NCBI GenBank assembly: GCA_963837025.1
Contig: CAWILT010000001.1
Span: 310,001-374,000 of the forward strand
Reading direction: 5' to 3'
Length of the DNA stretch: 64,000 nt
From: JALZUV01 sp963837025
GTDB lineage: Bacteria; Pseudomonadota; Alphaproteobacteria; Rickettsiales; JALZUV01
Shown here: one piece after another, positions 18,131 to 29,100 of the stretch
Layout of the letters: each line of letters opens with the position of its first letter
Position numbering within the stretch: the stretch's first letter is position 1
Notes under the pieces: model-generated
The model's input: only the letters and a program-made list of their open reading frames with translations
Database searches by the model: none
What the model was told of the DNA's origin: nothing
Made by a program: the position numbers and the translations under genes

Positions 18131-19294
18131 ATGTCCGCATTGGAAAAACAAAGCGCACCAGAAGTTGCCGCGGCATTGCACGCAGAAATTAAACGCGCTG
18201 ATTTATTAAAGTCGCTAAACTACACTCAGTCAGTAGTTGAGCGTCGTGGCACCATTCCTATTCTTTCAAACATTCGTATTGAAGCGGCAGATGGCGGCAT
18301 CAAACTTACTGCAACGGATATGGACATCTCAGTCGAAGATAAAGCTGAAGCTTCACTGAAGACAGAAGGTGCAACCACTGTTCCAGCCCACACTTTTTTC
18401 GATATTATCCGTAAACTACCCGATGCGAAGATGATAACGTTGAATAAAGCAGCCGATGATAATAAACTTATCATTCGCAGCGGCTCATCACGTTTCTCAC
18501 TTTCAACTCTGCCCGTTAACGACTTTCCCGTGATGGATGAGGGCGATTTAACGCATCACTTTTCTCTACCTGCAGCAGAATTGCATAATTTAATTGAAAA
18601 AACTCGCTTTGCAGTTTCAACCGAAGAAACCCGCTATTATTTAAACGGCGTTTATATGCATACAACGGAAGAAAACGGCAATAAAGTGTTGCGCACCGTT
18701 GCTACAGACGGCCATCGTCTAGCGCGCTTAGAAACCTCCGTTCCCGATGGTGCAGCAGGTATGCCAGGCGTAATTATTCCACGTAAAACAATCGGCGAGT
18801 TGCGTAAACTAACCGAAGTAACCGATGGAAACATCGACATTTCCCTTTCTGAAACAAAAATCCGCTTTAAATCAGGCGATACCGTACTGATTTCAAAGTT
18901 AATCGATGGCACTTTCCCCGACTACACGCGCGTTATCCCCGCCAATAATGACAAAATTTTAGAAGTGAACTGCAAAGATTTAGCCAATTCGGTTGATAGG
19001 GTTTCGGTCATCGCTACTGAAAAATCGCGCGGAATTAAACTACACCTCACACAAGGCAATCTCAAGCTATCTGCTAATAGCCCCGAACATGGTAACGCGT
19101 CTGAAGATTTAGAAGTAACCTTCTCAGCCGATGAAATTGAAATAGGTTTCAATTCTCGCTATCTGCTTGATATGCTCGCGCAAATTGAGGGCGAAACGGT
19201 TCAGTTTGTGCTCGCCGAATCGACTGCGCCTGCATTAGTGCGCGATCCGGGTGATGTGGGTGCTATCTATGTTATCATGCCGATGCGAGTCTAG
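18131..19294 (+). CDS. dnaN: DNA polymerase III beta sliding clamp
   Basis: A 387-residue clamp of three repeated folds. Visible pieces are SVVERRGTIPILSNIRIEA, NDFPVMDEGD, TRYYLNGVYM, ATDGHRLARLE, IPRKTIGELRKL, and the C-terminal VIMPMRV that closes the clamp. It tethers polymerase III to DNA. A GGGAG ribosome site lies 6-7 bases before ATG 18131. The N-terminus has about 20 extra residues before the first fold. Confidence 0.98.
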   Translation: MSALEKQSAPEVAAALHAEIKRADLLKSLNYTQSVVERRGTIPILSNIRIEAADGGIKLTATDMDISVEDKAEASLKTEGATTVPAHTFFDIIRKLPDAKMITLNKAADDNKLIIRSGSSRFSLSTLPVNDFPVMDEGDLTHHFSLPAAELHNLIEKTRFAVSTEETRYYLNGVYMHTTEENGNKVLRTVATDGHRLARLETSVPDGAAGMPGVIIPRKTIGELRKLTEVTDGNIDISLSETKIRFKSGDTVLISKLIDGTFPDYTRVIPANNDKILEVNCKDLANSVDRVSVIATEKSRGIKLHLTQGNLKLSANSPEHGNASEDLEVTFSADEIEIGFNSRYLLDMLAQIEGETVQFVLAESTAPALVRDPGDVGAIYVIMPMRV

Positions 19295-19323
19295 TCGCAG
19301 CTATCTGCGAGAAACTTCCCTCT

Positions 19324-20466
19324 ATGGCGCATCGCATCAGTGTTCAAACACTAACCCTTAGTCATTTCCGAAATTATCCTTCGTTAATGGTTGAAACCGA
19401 GGGTAAATCGATGGTGATTACTGGCGCAAATGGAGCAGGAAAAACCAATCTACTCGAAGCAATTTCACTCTTAGCAGCCGGCAGGGGGCTGCGCGGCGCG
19501 AAGCTTTCACAATTTCAATATCAGCCTATTTCGCATGATAATGGCTGGGGTGTGGCCGCGGAAATTATCACGGGCTCGCAAAGCGTTTCATTCGGCACAG
19601 GCCAACAACAAGGCAAAAAAGATAAGCGTATTATCCGCATAGATGGCGAAACCATGCGTGGTCAATCATGTTTAGCGGAGCATTTTGCAGTTTTGTGGCA
19701 AACCCCACAAATGGACGGCCTTTTTAGCCAAGGCCAAAGCGAAAGGCGTATGTATTTCGATCGCATCTGCAGCGCATTTACGCCAGAACATTCCTCACTA
19801 ATTGCTAAATTTGATTATTTGCGCCGTGAAAGAGCCAAGCTTTTAAGCGCAATGCGTAACGATACACAGTGGCTCAACTCGCTCGAATTAAAAATGGCCG
19901 AAACAAGCATGGCCATCGCTGCTTCACGCATCGAGCTGCTAAACGCGCTCAACCACGCACTTGCTGAACTAAACCACATTTTTCCAAAAGCTATCTTATC
20001 GTTCAACAGCACAATTGAAGCCGAATTATTAGCTGAAGAAACGCCCGCCATTCAGGTTGAGGAGCGGATTATTAGCCAATTAGCACAAAGCCGTGCGGCC
20101 GATGCTGTCACAGGCAGAGCCAGCTTCGGTGCGCATAAAATGGAGCTTGAAGTTATATTCGCACCCAAAGGCGTAGAAGCCGCCTATTGCTCTACGGGTG
20201 AGCAAAAGGCGCTCATGCTTTCATTATTATTGGCGCAAGCACAATCCATTCGCCAACGTCAAAAACGCTTACCCATTTTGTTGCTCGATGAAGTAGTCGC
20301 GCATTTAGATAACAACCGTCGCGCTGCTTTATTTGAAACATTGGATGATTTAAACTGCCAATGCTGGATGACCGGAACCGATACCACGCTTTTCTCACAG
20401 CTAAAAAATGTGCAATTTGCAACTGCACAAGAAGGCAAATTATCACTTAACGCCACAGCAAATTAG
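19324..20466 (+). CDS. recF: DNA replication and repair protein RecF
   Basis: A 380-residue SMC-like ATPase that helps load RecA at gaps. Signatures are LTLSHFRNYPSL, Walker A GANGAGKTNLLEAISLL, the ABC signature CSTGEQKALMLSLLLAQA, and Walker B PILLLDEVVAHLDNNRRAAL. Last gene of the dnaA-dnaN-recF cluster; tRNA-Ser follows 20 bp later and marks the end of conserved DNA. Confidence 0.97.
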   Translation: MAHRISVQTLTLSHFRNYPSLMVETEGKSMVITGANGAGKTNLLEAISLLAAGRGLRGAKLSQFQYQPISHDNGWGVAAEIITGSQSVSFGTGQQQGKKDKRIIRIDGETMRGQSCLAEHFAVLWQTPQMDGLFSQGQSERRMYFDRICSAFTPEHSSLIAKFDYLRRERAKLLSAMRNDTQWLNSLELKMAETSMAIAASRIELLNALNHALAELNHIFPKAILSFNSTIEAELLAEETPAIQVEERIISQLAQSRAADAVTGRASFGAHKMELEVIFAPKGVEAAYCSTGEQKALMLSLLLAQAQSIRQRQKRLPILLLDEVVAHLDNNRRAALFETLDDLNCQCWMTGTDTTLFSQLKNVQFATAQEGKLSLNATAN

Positions 20467-20485
20467 TGCTAAACCCCAAGCCAGT

Positions 20486-20575
20486 GGACAGGTGGCCGAG
20501 TGGCTGAAGGCGCACGCTTGGAAAGCGTGTTTACGTGCAAGCGTAACGCGGGTTCGAATCCCGCCCTGTCCGCCA
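20486..20575 (+). tRNA. tRNA-Ser (GGA anticodon)
   Basis: A 90-nt class II tRNA: acceptor GGACAGG/CCTGTCC, anticodon loop TTGGAAA with GGA, long variable arm TACGTGCAAGCGTA, T-loop TTCGAAT, discriminator G and encoded CCA at 20573-20575. tRNA-Ser genes are frequent integration targets, and accessory DNA starts immediately downstream. Confidence 0.96.
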
Positions 20576-20738
20576 CATAGTCCACTCTTACACCTCTATC
20601 AAAGAATCTAGCGCGTGGTGCGCCGCTACAGGCGGTGTTCACGTATGCATCCCGTTTGACCATTCTCAGAGAATCATCAATTCACCCTCATTTCGCCCCA
20701 TTCTCTTTCTCGTAAATAAGCCGGAAGGTCAAACCCAC

Positions 20739-20771
20739 AATTCCCTGTTAAACAGGGAATTAACAGGGAAT
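20739..20771. repeat. AACAGGGAAT repeat cluster downstream of tRNA-Ser
   Basis: AATTCCCTGTT and AACAGGGAATT form an 11-bp inverted repeat around one base. A further direct AACAGGGAA copy follows at once, and a related AACAGGGAATTAA lies at about 20869-20880. The cluster lies between tRNA-Ser and the recombinase relic and could be a recombination-site remnant (inference). The rest of 20,576-20,932 shows no gene. Confidence 0.6.
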
Positions 20772-20932
20772 ATTTTTATTTCCTGTTCTTGGTTCTAATA
20801 TCGAGTTAGCTGTGTAGAAGAGTATGCCTAGATTTCAGAAGATTATAATGGAAATCACCCCAAAATTAACAGGGAATTAAATGCCGATAACAGAGCGTTT
20901 AAAATCAATTACAGAGAGTTTTTTTGCTTTAT

Positions 20933-21301
20933 TTAATGACTTAAAAAGGTAAGGCTTTCTTGGATGCATCGATTAACATAGTTCTCACCATGATGATTAC
21001 GAGTTGCAATATCAGATAACGTCTCGCCCGCAAAATGCTGGTCTCGCCAAACGATGCCTTTCACAATACGCGCAAGCTGGTCGCTAGGTATATCCAGAAA
21101 ATCCGCATTATCAGTAGATTTGGCTTGAATTACAACGGCACCGTTTTTTGTACGTCTAGCGTTATAAGGTAAGACGATATTCAACTTTGTGAGGGAGGGG
21201 CTCTCCAACTTAATGTCAAGCGTGGCTGTAAGATATTGATGCAGTTTAACGGGATCAAATTGTAGCGTCATCTTATCTGACTCAATGATTGCCATGCTCA
21301 A
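20933..21301 (-). pseudogene. probable C-terminal relic of a site-specific recombinase
   Basis: A 122-residue open frame without a recombinase catalytic domain. Its last ~50 residues (SDQLARIVKGIVWRDQHFAGE, then LSDIATRNHHGENYVNRCIQESLTFLS) resemble the C-terminal HTH-like tail that ends many alphaproteobacterial serine recombinases. The first part (LPYNARRTKNGAVVIQA) fits the linker just before it. With no resolvase domain upstream, it is best read as a leftover of the mobile element that entered at tRNA-Ser. It may still be translated. Assignment is tentative. The ~450 bp between it and the CD-NTase gene shows no supported gene. Confidence 0.45.
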
Positions 21302-21750
21302 TATAGATTGCAGATCATCGTGCTGAATAGCCGCGAGGCTTGGACATGCATTGCCGCCTCCCGGACATAAAGTCGGAAAACGGCATCATTTGTGGTTGAT
21401 GCCAACCACCCAGACGAGGTTTGAAGCCCCGGCAAGCACAAACTATGCTCGCAGAAAAACATTAGCTCTCGTAGAGGAGTTATTCAAATGATTAGTGCTG
21501 ACTGCATTAGTTTGGGGAATTTATGGTCGCTTAACAAACTGCTTGTGTAGCAAAGCACAGTTCCACTAGTATTTATCAAAAAAAATTACCACCCCTAATG
21601 TTAACGAAATTACTGATGGGAAGGGCAGCAGGTACTTTGGAGTTATCGGAACCTCATATAGCACAAGTAAAGGAATCCAAAAAATAGTAGCAATACCAAT
21701 TATTAGGCCAATAGGTTACTTAGTTAGCACTTTATTATCACCTCAGGATA

Positions 21751-23151
21751 TCAACTAGATTTTCGTAGATTAACAAATGAAGGGCGTGATATTGGATTTC
21801 TTCGCGGCATTACTACGCCAGCGATAGTTATTGGAACGCGCTTGAAGGCTATTATACTTCCAAAACGTCTAACTATGCAGTCCATGTGGTGTGTGCCCAC
21901 ATAGGCAGAGTACTCATTTGCTTTATTTGAATTTACACTCACCCTATGCCTCATATTATTAACATACTCAACTTCACCACCTTGATTACGTACAGTCCAA
22001 TTAATTTGCGAACCTGCAGGTAGAATCTCTGAGTTGGTAATTTCAAAGTATATATCACAGTCTTTTGGGACAGAAGATAGCTTGTTAGTTCCTTTGTATA
22101 CCTTATTAGGGTTATTTCTAGGAATTGCGCGGACATCAATATTAAGGCTTACTTGTGGCACCATTACATTAGATTTTGTTTCAAGCACTATTTCTTGCGG
22201 CATAGGGAAATAATGATCGAATGCTTCGTTCCATTTATCAGCAGCATCTATTTTAGTATCGGCTGCCAAAGCCTCCTGTGCAATTAAACTAAATGAATTA
22301 AGATCTGTTATAAAATGATCGAAAGCCTCTTCACTAATTCGGCTGGCCAAATCTTCTGTATTTTCATTTTCGACTGGATTAAAAACTTCTTTATTGTCAT
22401 CTAAACGCTCAGCCATTTTTCTCAGCACGGCTGCGAGAGCATCATCGTCTGCGGCCACTTTAGCATCTGGCAAACCTTTAAATGCTTCAGCAATTAGAAC
22501 TGTAAGCAAAATTGAAGATGGACGCTCGTCATCTTTAAATCTTAAAGCTGCCCAGCACTTAACAAATTGCACCACTCGCCGAACTTTACTTCTACGGTAG
22601 TCATCAAACTCATTCTTAAACCATAAGTTAAAAGCTTTTGGATCACTTGTTTCCCATTTAACATCAGTTGCCAGGTTTCGTTTATCCAAGGATGGACGAA
22701 GATGATAGCATGGAACATCAATGTGAAATTGGCCTTCAAATCTTATCCGCGAACAACGAGCTTTTGCAGGCGATATTATTTCCAGAATATCCTCAGAACC
22801 ATCTGTTTTATATTCAAAAAGTGATTCCTGAACAAATTCTCTCAGGCGTTTTGGGCTGTATTCACCATCATCTGATTTGGCTTCCCAAGAAAAAATAATT
22901 CCAAGATCTATATCAAACTCTTTCATATAACCAATCGGTTTGATTTGAGTAAATGTTTGATAAGACCCTTGCAGACGACTAGTAACTGGATAGCCTGTTT
23001 CATCTTTCAGAATTGGCCTTAAAAAGTCCGCCAAGTCGTTCCAACGCTGCTTCTGCTCTTCAAATTGTTCGTCAGTTGGCACAATTCGTTTGTACAGTGT
23101 TTCTTCGCTGCTATCGTTTGAATTGTAAAATAACGATGATGTTAACCCCAT
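21751..23151 (-). CDS. CBASS cGAS/DncV-like nucleotidyltransferase (CD-NTase) with C-terminal sensor domain
   Basis: A 466-residue CD-NTase. The pol-beta core has the helix SRLQGSYQTFTQI with G62-S63, the metal aspartates in EFDIDLGI (D80, D82), and the third acidic residue in FHIDVPCYH (D145). An alpha-helical half follows (RRSKVRRVVQFVKCWAALRF), then a beta-rich C-terminal domain from about residue 330 (NWTVRNQGGEVEYVNNMRHR, AYVGTHHMDCIVRRFGS) matching the adenylyl/guanylyl-SMODS sensor type. The family makes cyclic oligonucleotides after phage infection; which product is made cannot be told here. It lies 36 bp downstream of the patatin effector, in operon. Confidence 0.93.
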   Translation of the reverse strand: MGLTSSLFYNSNDSSEETLYKRIVPTDEQFEEQKQRWNDLADFLRPILKDETGYPVTSRLQGSYQTFTQIKPIGYMKEFDIDLGIIFSWEAKSDDGEYSPKRLREFVQESLFEYKTDGSEDILEIISPAKARCSRIRFEGQFHIDVPCYHLRPSLDKRNLATDVKWETSDPKAFNLWFKNEFDDYRRSKVRRVVQFVKCWAALRFKDDERPSSILLTVLIAEAFKGLPDAKVAADDDALAAVLRKMAERLDDNKEVFNPVENENTEDLASRISEEAFDHFITDLNSFSLIAQEALAADTKIDAADKWNEAFDHYFPMPQEIVLETKSNVMVPQVSLNIDVRAIPRNNPNKVYKGTNKLSSVPKDCDIYFEITNSEILPAGSQINWTVRNQGGEVEYVNNMRHRVSVNSNKANEYSAYVGTHHMDCIVRRFGSIIAFKRVPITIAGVVMPRRNPISRPSFVNLRKSS

Positions 23152-23187
23152 ATTTTCCTCAACTGAACTCCCTATATAATTAGGGTA

Positions 23188-24174
23188 TTATGCTTTTGAA
23201 TCATAGAATACTGGATTAGGTGCTTGATGTCGAAGCATTTCAAGCAGTAGTTTGTCGCCAACATATTGTTGATAAGATGTATCTGTAACGCCCAAGATAG
23301 TCTTTATTGCTTCGGGGGTAGCAACATCAAGAGCTAAATGGCTTTCCTGTTGTGCTGATTGCAAATAATCAATTATGAGGTAATTATCATCTAACTTATG
23401 TTTGATAATATTTTCTGTATGCATTTGCTGAGAAGCCATTACTACACGTATTAGCTTTTGGTCTTTTGCCCAGTTAATTAGCCCAAGTTTATCACCTTGT
23501 GCATGTGCCAATGAGAAGCTTGATGTGGTTGTGCCGATGCTCAACATCCGTATATCTCTACTGGCTATGTCAAAAAAATGTTCGGCTTCATGCATAGCTG
23601 CCAAATCTGGCGCATTGGCATATAATCCGCCATCGGCAAATAAGGAATTATTGATACGTGCTAACGGAAAGTAAATTGGTGCTGCAGAAGTTGCTAACGC
23701 AACATTCAGCGCGTTAATGTAGAGATCGCGCTTAAAGCTGGGGTGGTGTGGAGTTTTGAAAAACTGAGGACTGCCTTTAGTCAAGTTTACTGTAGGTATG
23801 ATGACTGGGTGCTTTAAATCACCTAAGGTAGTTTCTTTACCTAGTAATGATACGATAGTCTCTCGTAACGCTTTATATGAATATTTTGGTTTTGTTAGAA
23901 AACGCAGAATATCATAATATCCCTTAATGCCAGACTGCCTAGCGCGAGGTGAAAAAATCTTTGCCCCATTCTCTTCAAACTGCTCTCGTATAGTTTTTGC
24001 CGGTACTTCTGCCGCTAACCCTAAAGCTATTATTCCGCCTATTGACGTTCCAGCTATTAAATCAAAACTGCGAGCAATTGGCTGCCCGAGCTGTTCTTCA
24101 ATTTTTTCAATGATAGATATAGTGTAAAGCCCTAAAAACCCACCACCGCTCAGACTTAATATTTGAAATGTCAT
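23188..24174 (-). CDS. capV: CBASS effector CapV, patatin-like phospholipase
   Basis: A 328-residue patatin hydrolase. The oxyanion hole SLSGGGFLGLY is at 7-17, the nucleophile GTSIGG has Ser44, and the catalytic-dyad aspartate lies in FADGGLYANAPD (D181). CapV enzymes are switched on by the cyclic nucleotide of the partner CD-NTase and degrade the inner membrane, killing the infected cell. ATG 24174 was chosen because GGGAG lies just before it; an ATG four codons upstream has no such site. It is co-directional with and 36 bp before the CD-NTase gene. Confidence 0.93.
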   Translation of the reverse strand: MTFQILSLSGGGFLGLYTISIIEKIEEQLGQPIARSFDLIAGTSIGGIIALGLAAEVPAKTIREQFEENGAKIFSPRARQSGIKGYYDILRFLTKPKYSYKALRETIVSLLGKETTLGDLKHPVIIPTVNLTKGSPQFFKTPHHPSFKRDLYINALNVALATSAAPIYFPLARINNSLFADGGLYANAPDLAAMHEAEHFFDIASRDIRMLSIGTTTSSFSLAHAQGDKLGLINWAKDQKLIRVVMASQQMHTENIIKHKLDDNYLIIDYLQSAQQESHLALDVATPEAIKTILGVTDTSYQQYVGDKLLLEMLRHQAPNPVFYDSKA

Positions 24175-24232
24175 TGCTGCTCCCATCCACTCTAGTTTGA
24201 CAGTACCTAAAATTTACAACCCAACAAGCTAT

Positions 24233-24930
24233 TTACTTCATAATAGGACTGACGTAAGTGCTATGAAGTTCACCTGCCTCGCGAGAAACAGGAATCACAA
24301 GCAATATTAATAATGGGCAATTAAGTAGCTCGTTATCTCGATCTCTAATTGCATTGAGAGCCTCAATTAATTGATTGAGAAACTCATATTCAAGCTTAGA
24401 GCAGAGTTTTTGTAACTCTTTTAAATTTCCAGGAGCATAGTGCAGCCTGCCGTGAGTCTGCATGGGTAAATGCATGATGATAGGTGCAAAAACTCCTTTT
24501 TCTCATCATTATATTCGCGTGAGAATAGGTAATTTTTATCATCATATGCAAAAATTGATATAGGTTTATCATAGGTGGGTACAAGTAATTCTATCGGAGT
24601 GATAAGATGAAAATCCTCCCCCCCCCAGAAGTAGCGGGTCTAACGGTTGCATGTCGCCATGCAACTCGCCATAGGCATTTTACGCAACCATCAGCGAATG
24701 CGCTCTAAAAAGGATAATGCAGTCCAGCTTCGTCTTGTTTCGTACCAAGGTCCATTATAAAGGCATAAATAGCGTGGAATTGATTGTGGTGTCGCGTAAA
24801 GATGCGGAACGGCTGGAAAATCATTTCTTAGTAACGCAACGTAAGGAGGGGTACTTCTGTTGCTGGAGGTTATGATTGCCAGTTCTTCCGGCGTTTGGAT
24901 ATCATGAATAAGGGGTTTTTGCCCCAACAA
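24233..24930 (-). pseudogene. decayed cap2 (CBASS E2/E1-like protein), E2-like part only
   Basis: Coding traces run through the three minus frames in the correct order. The first is PRYLCLYNGPWYETRRSW followed by ALSFLERIR, ended by a TGA where the family has Trp. Then GELHGDMQPLDPLLLG in the next frame leads into a run of nine G (24618-24626, minus sense). Loss of one G would join it to EDFHLITPIELLVPTYDK. Last comes LPMQTHGRLHYAPGNLKEL with NCPLLILLVIPVSREAGE. This order matches the E2-like N-terminal half of Cap2, the CBASS ubiquitin-ligase-like accessory protein. The E1 domain is missing after 24233. At least one stop and three frame changes mean it is not functional. It lies directly upstream of capV. 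Confidence 0.75.
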
Positions 24931-25133
24931 GAATCAATTTTAGTATAAGTCTTTGATTGCTTACCTTTTCTCAGAATCCATTAGATACGAATCGAAGCTT
25001 ATATCTACTCCAAATGTAGACAAATCCATCGGAACTGGGCAAATAAACATAAAATATTCATTAACAAAAAATTAAATATTATAAACTATCTTAAAATAAA
25101 TACGGCTAAATTAATTTAGAATAGAGAAAAACT

Positions 25134-26108
25134 ATGTTTGTAGAATCAATGCCACTGACAGCAATAGAGAAAGAACAAAAATTTACTAGCGCTGAGTCAC
25201 TTTTTGCAGCTGATTTAGAAGGTGTAAAAGTTTTAGATATTTCAAATTTAGATTTAAAACGTCTACCTAAACTTCCAGAAGGCTTAGAGGTTTTAATTAT
25301 GAAGCATAATCCACAAATTTACGTGGGTGATGGTGAGTTGCCAAATAGCCTTACAAAGCTTTTTGCTTGTGCGCGTCCAGGAAGGGATCCATACGCTTCA
25401 CCTGATGAACCAGTGAGGTATATTCCAACACCGCGACCTGCTCCTCCTCGAAAAGCAGAGCCTAGTATTACCCCAAAACCGCCAATTATACCCGAAAAAG
25501 AAGCTAGTAATCAGGTAAGTGCTGAGGCCTTTGAAAAAAAAGGCTTAGATATTACAAAATGGCCAAAAAATCTTGAAATTTGCTATTTATGTGGTGCAAA
25601 TATTAAAAGGTTACCGCGTGCACTGCCTTCTACAATGCGCGAATTTTTTGTCGAAAGAACAAATTTGAATGAACTTCCTTTACTTAATGAGGGCCTTCTT
25701 CATTTGCGAGTTTCCGGGTCAAAATTAAAAGAAATTCCTAAATTGCCAACGACACTAGAGCGCCTTTATGCAGAAGATTGTGGCTTAACTTCGCTTCCTA
25801 AAATATCGCATACACATTTAAAAGAATTGTATGCACAAAATAACAAACTTTATGAAGTTGGGGATTTACCTGAAACAATAGAAGAAATTTATATTGATGG
25901 TAATGAGTTAACAGCTTTGCCGAAAATTAGTGACAAACATAACCTACGAGAGCTTTATGCAAGTAACAATAAAATTACTGAGAAACCCGTTTTACCCAAA
26001 CAAATTGAAGAAGTTCTATTAAGTAATAACCGTATGCCGGATTTTGAATATGTTAACAAAAAAGCCAATTTCATAAAAATCCAACCTCAATATTATTCGT
26101 TGAATTAG
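25134..26108 (+). CDS. leucine-rich-repeat protein, effector-like
   Basis: A 324-residue protein with no signal peptide or membrane segment. About nine short LRR units of the xLPxLPxxLxxLxxxxxxL type can be read: LKRLPKLPEGLEVLIM, LPNSLTKLFA, LPSTMREFFVERTNLNELP, LPTTLERLYAEDCGLTSLP, LPETIEEIYIDGNELTALP, LPKQIEEVLLSNNRMP. A proline-rich linker near residues 90-125 (PTPRPAPPRKAEP) splits the array. This LPx-type repeat is that of secreted effectors such as YopM and IpaH, but no E3-ligase or other catalytic domain follows. It precedes the large DEAH helicase gene by 77 bp. A protein-binding role is inferred. Confidence 0.8.
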   Translation: MFVESMPLTAIEKEQKFTSAESLFAADLEGVKVLDISNLDLKRLPKLPEGLEVLIMKHNPQIYVGDGELPNSLTKLFACARPGRDPYASPDEPVRYIPTPRPAPPRKAEPSITPKPPIIPEKEASNQVSAEAFEKKGLDITKWPKNLEICYLCGANIKRLPRALPSTMREFFVERTNLNELPLLNEGLLHLRVSGSKLKEIPKLPTTLERLYAEDCGLTSLPKISHTHLKELYAQNNKLYEVGDLPETIEEIYIDGNELTALPKISDKHNLRELYASNNKITEKPVLPKQIEEVLLSNNRMPDFEYVNKKANFIKIQPQYYSLN

Positions 26109-26185
26109 TGATGTTTAAAAATTCAATTACTTTAACAAATTTGTAATGTTTTTTTGTTATTATTTATGAAAATGAAAGTGTGACT

Positions 26186-29100
26186 ATGGCTGATCCAATC
26201 GAAAACGGTTTATTTAAAAAATCTTATGAAGTGTTGGGTGACTTGCCAGCTTTTGCGAAGGCTCCTGAAATAGTAAAAGCACTAAAAGAAGGTAAAGGAT
26301 TCGTATTTAGCTCAGAGACCGGATCTGGTAAAACGTTAACTGTTGCACCGTATTTAGCTGACTCTTTTGATGGTTTAACCATCGTTATAGTTCCAAAACG
26401 TATCCTAGCTCAAAATGCTGCAGAAACAATTGCGAAAATCTCGGGTCTTCAAGTTGGAAATGAAGTTGGCTATGCGGTTGGAAGTAGAGGTGGTGAAAAC
26501 ATTTCATTATTTAATGATCAAACAAAACTAATATTTACAACACCTGCAATGGCCACGGCATCAGGTTTAATAAACGAGGCATCAAACATATTTATTGACG
26601 AAGCTCATGAAACGCATTTGACAGTATCAATTGCTAAAGCGTTAATTCACAATCGTTTATCTAAAGGCCATAAAATCCGATTTGGCGAACTCTCAGCTAC
26701 AATCGATACGAAAGAAAATGCAAAATACTGGGAAGATCAATCTGAAGTTGCCTTGTTTCACTCAGAAGGAAAAACTTTTTCATGTAATTTTACTTATCAA
26801 GAAGCATATCAAAACTCACATGGATATTCACAGGATAAAGCAAAGGCAGTATTTGATTTGCTCAAAAAAGGCAAAAAAGGAATTGTAATTTTTGAACCAG
26901 GAAAACGTGAAATTGCAAATACAATAAATGCTATAAATGCATTAGCTGAAAAAGAAGGATTGAAGAATCTTGAGGTAAAATCGATTCATGGACAAACGAG
27001 TCAATCAGAACAAAATAGTGCAAAGGCCCCACCTTTAAAAGGAAATGCTAAAATTATTGTTGGAACAGATGTAATTGAATCCGGGGTAAATATTCCGTGG
27101 TTGGATTCTGGCATTAGTAGTGGGTTAGCACGTATTCCACAATATGATGACTTAACGGGTGCTGAATCTTTATTATTATCTGAAATACCAAAGTGGCGGA
27201 TTACTCAACAGCTAGGTAGAACAAATCGCTTTACAGAATCAGATTTTATACTTTTTGGAGGCACAAAATTTGAGCATCGCAAACTAAAAACTACACCAGA
27301 AATATTGCGCGCTCCTTTAGAAAAAGTAGTTATGGAATGTTATGCAATGAAGCTTGATCCTATAGAGATCAAGTTCGATGCAGATATTCCAAATGAAAAA
27401 TTCGTTAGAGCCATTGAGAGATTAGAACTACTTGGCTTAGTAGAAAACAAAAAACTAACCCAAGCAGGACATTTCGTTCGAAAACTACGCGTTGGACCCG
27501 AAGCAGGCGCAATGCTATGGGAGGCAAGAAATCAAGGGACACTACAAGACGCAATTGAGCTAGCTGCCGTAGTAGAAGCTGAGAATCTTCGAAAGGATTG
27601 GAATATACCGCATGGAAAGGATAATAGCTCAGATATATTAGATGGGCTCAAAGCATATAAAGAATTTCGTTCTCGAAATACTGGAGAAATTAGAAATCTT
27701 AAGAATAACGAGCGGAATAAAGCGAGAGAGCAACTATTTAAAGAATTGAATTTAAGTCCTAAAAAATATTTTGAAGTTAAAGAGGCGGTTGCTGATTTAA
27801 AAGAACGTTTAGGACATGAAGTATGGAGAGACAGTAAAGCTGCGACAGACGATGATTTAAAAGCAATTATTTTGTCAGGTAGCTTTGACCGTATCTATTT
27901 TAATGGCGAATCACTTGCTACAGGACAAAACTATAGCGTTGATAAAAACTCGGTGATAAGGGGTAATAAATTTTCTGTTGGGGGTCTACGGAAGATTAAA
28001 ACGAGAAGAGGCCAAGAGTTAACTTTTTTACAACAAGGGACAGAAATTCCAGATGATATCATATACCAACTTTTAGCAGATAGGAAAAGCGTTTTTGGAA
28101 ATCCCATATTTGAAAGAGATTCCTACGGTGATTCTTTTATACTAACACATCCAAGTGGCACTAAATTTAAATTGCCTATTTCTAAAAATCCTTCTCTTTC
28201 ATTAGAAAAACTCATTGAGCCAGAATATTCACGGTTTACTTTAGAGCGAGATAGTGAAAATTTAACAAAAAGTCTTGGTTTTAGCGAGACAAATAACCTC
28301 AATGCGTTGATAAATAGTGACTCATTGCAAGATGTCGCAAATAAACTAAATAGTACGACTGGACTACCCATAAATTTACTAATTAAGGATTTAAACCAAG
28401 AAGATAATACAGATTCTACCAATAAGGGTAAACTCATAATAAGTAATAAAATATCTAAATTTAATATAGACTTAGAAATACAAGAACAGTCACTCAATAT
28501 ACAACAAGTCTTAAAAATATTAAAGACTTACCCTATGCTAACGCAGCCTAATAAATATAACCGGCAGGTTAATAAAACTCATGCATATGAAATAAGAGAT
28601 GACGCTTTAATAATTCATAGTGCAGATAATATGTTATGGCGTGATGAAAAAATCGATATAATTTCAATTTTACAAAAGGCATTAAACAAGAACCAAAAAG
28701 TAATATTCCAAGAAGCAAAAGTCATCAATATTGCTGAGACCGAACGCAATTATTTCTCAGCTATGCTCAATCAGAATAATCACTATACGATTGAAGAAAA
28801 AAAACTAGCAGAATCTGCAATTAATGCATTTAACAAATCGCTGTTAGAATTGAGATTAACTAATCATGCACATGGCGAAGTGCAGTATGCAGCCCAGTAT
28901 AATGATAATATAATCATGATTGCAGAAGAACAGTATGAAAAATACTCGCTTCTATCTGATGAGCTTAAAAATTTAGAGAAAATACTTACCAGCCAAATGC
29001 AGGAGCGCGCCAAAGAACTTCAAGTAAAATCCGCCGCTTATGATCAAATAAAAACGGCTATTTCAGGAGCTTTATCAAATAATATTTATTTTGAAGATGT

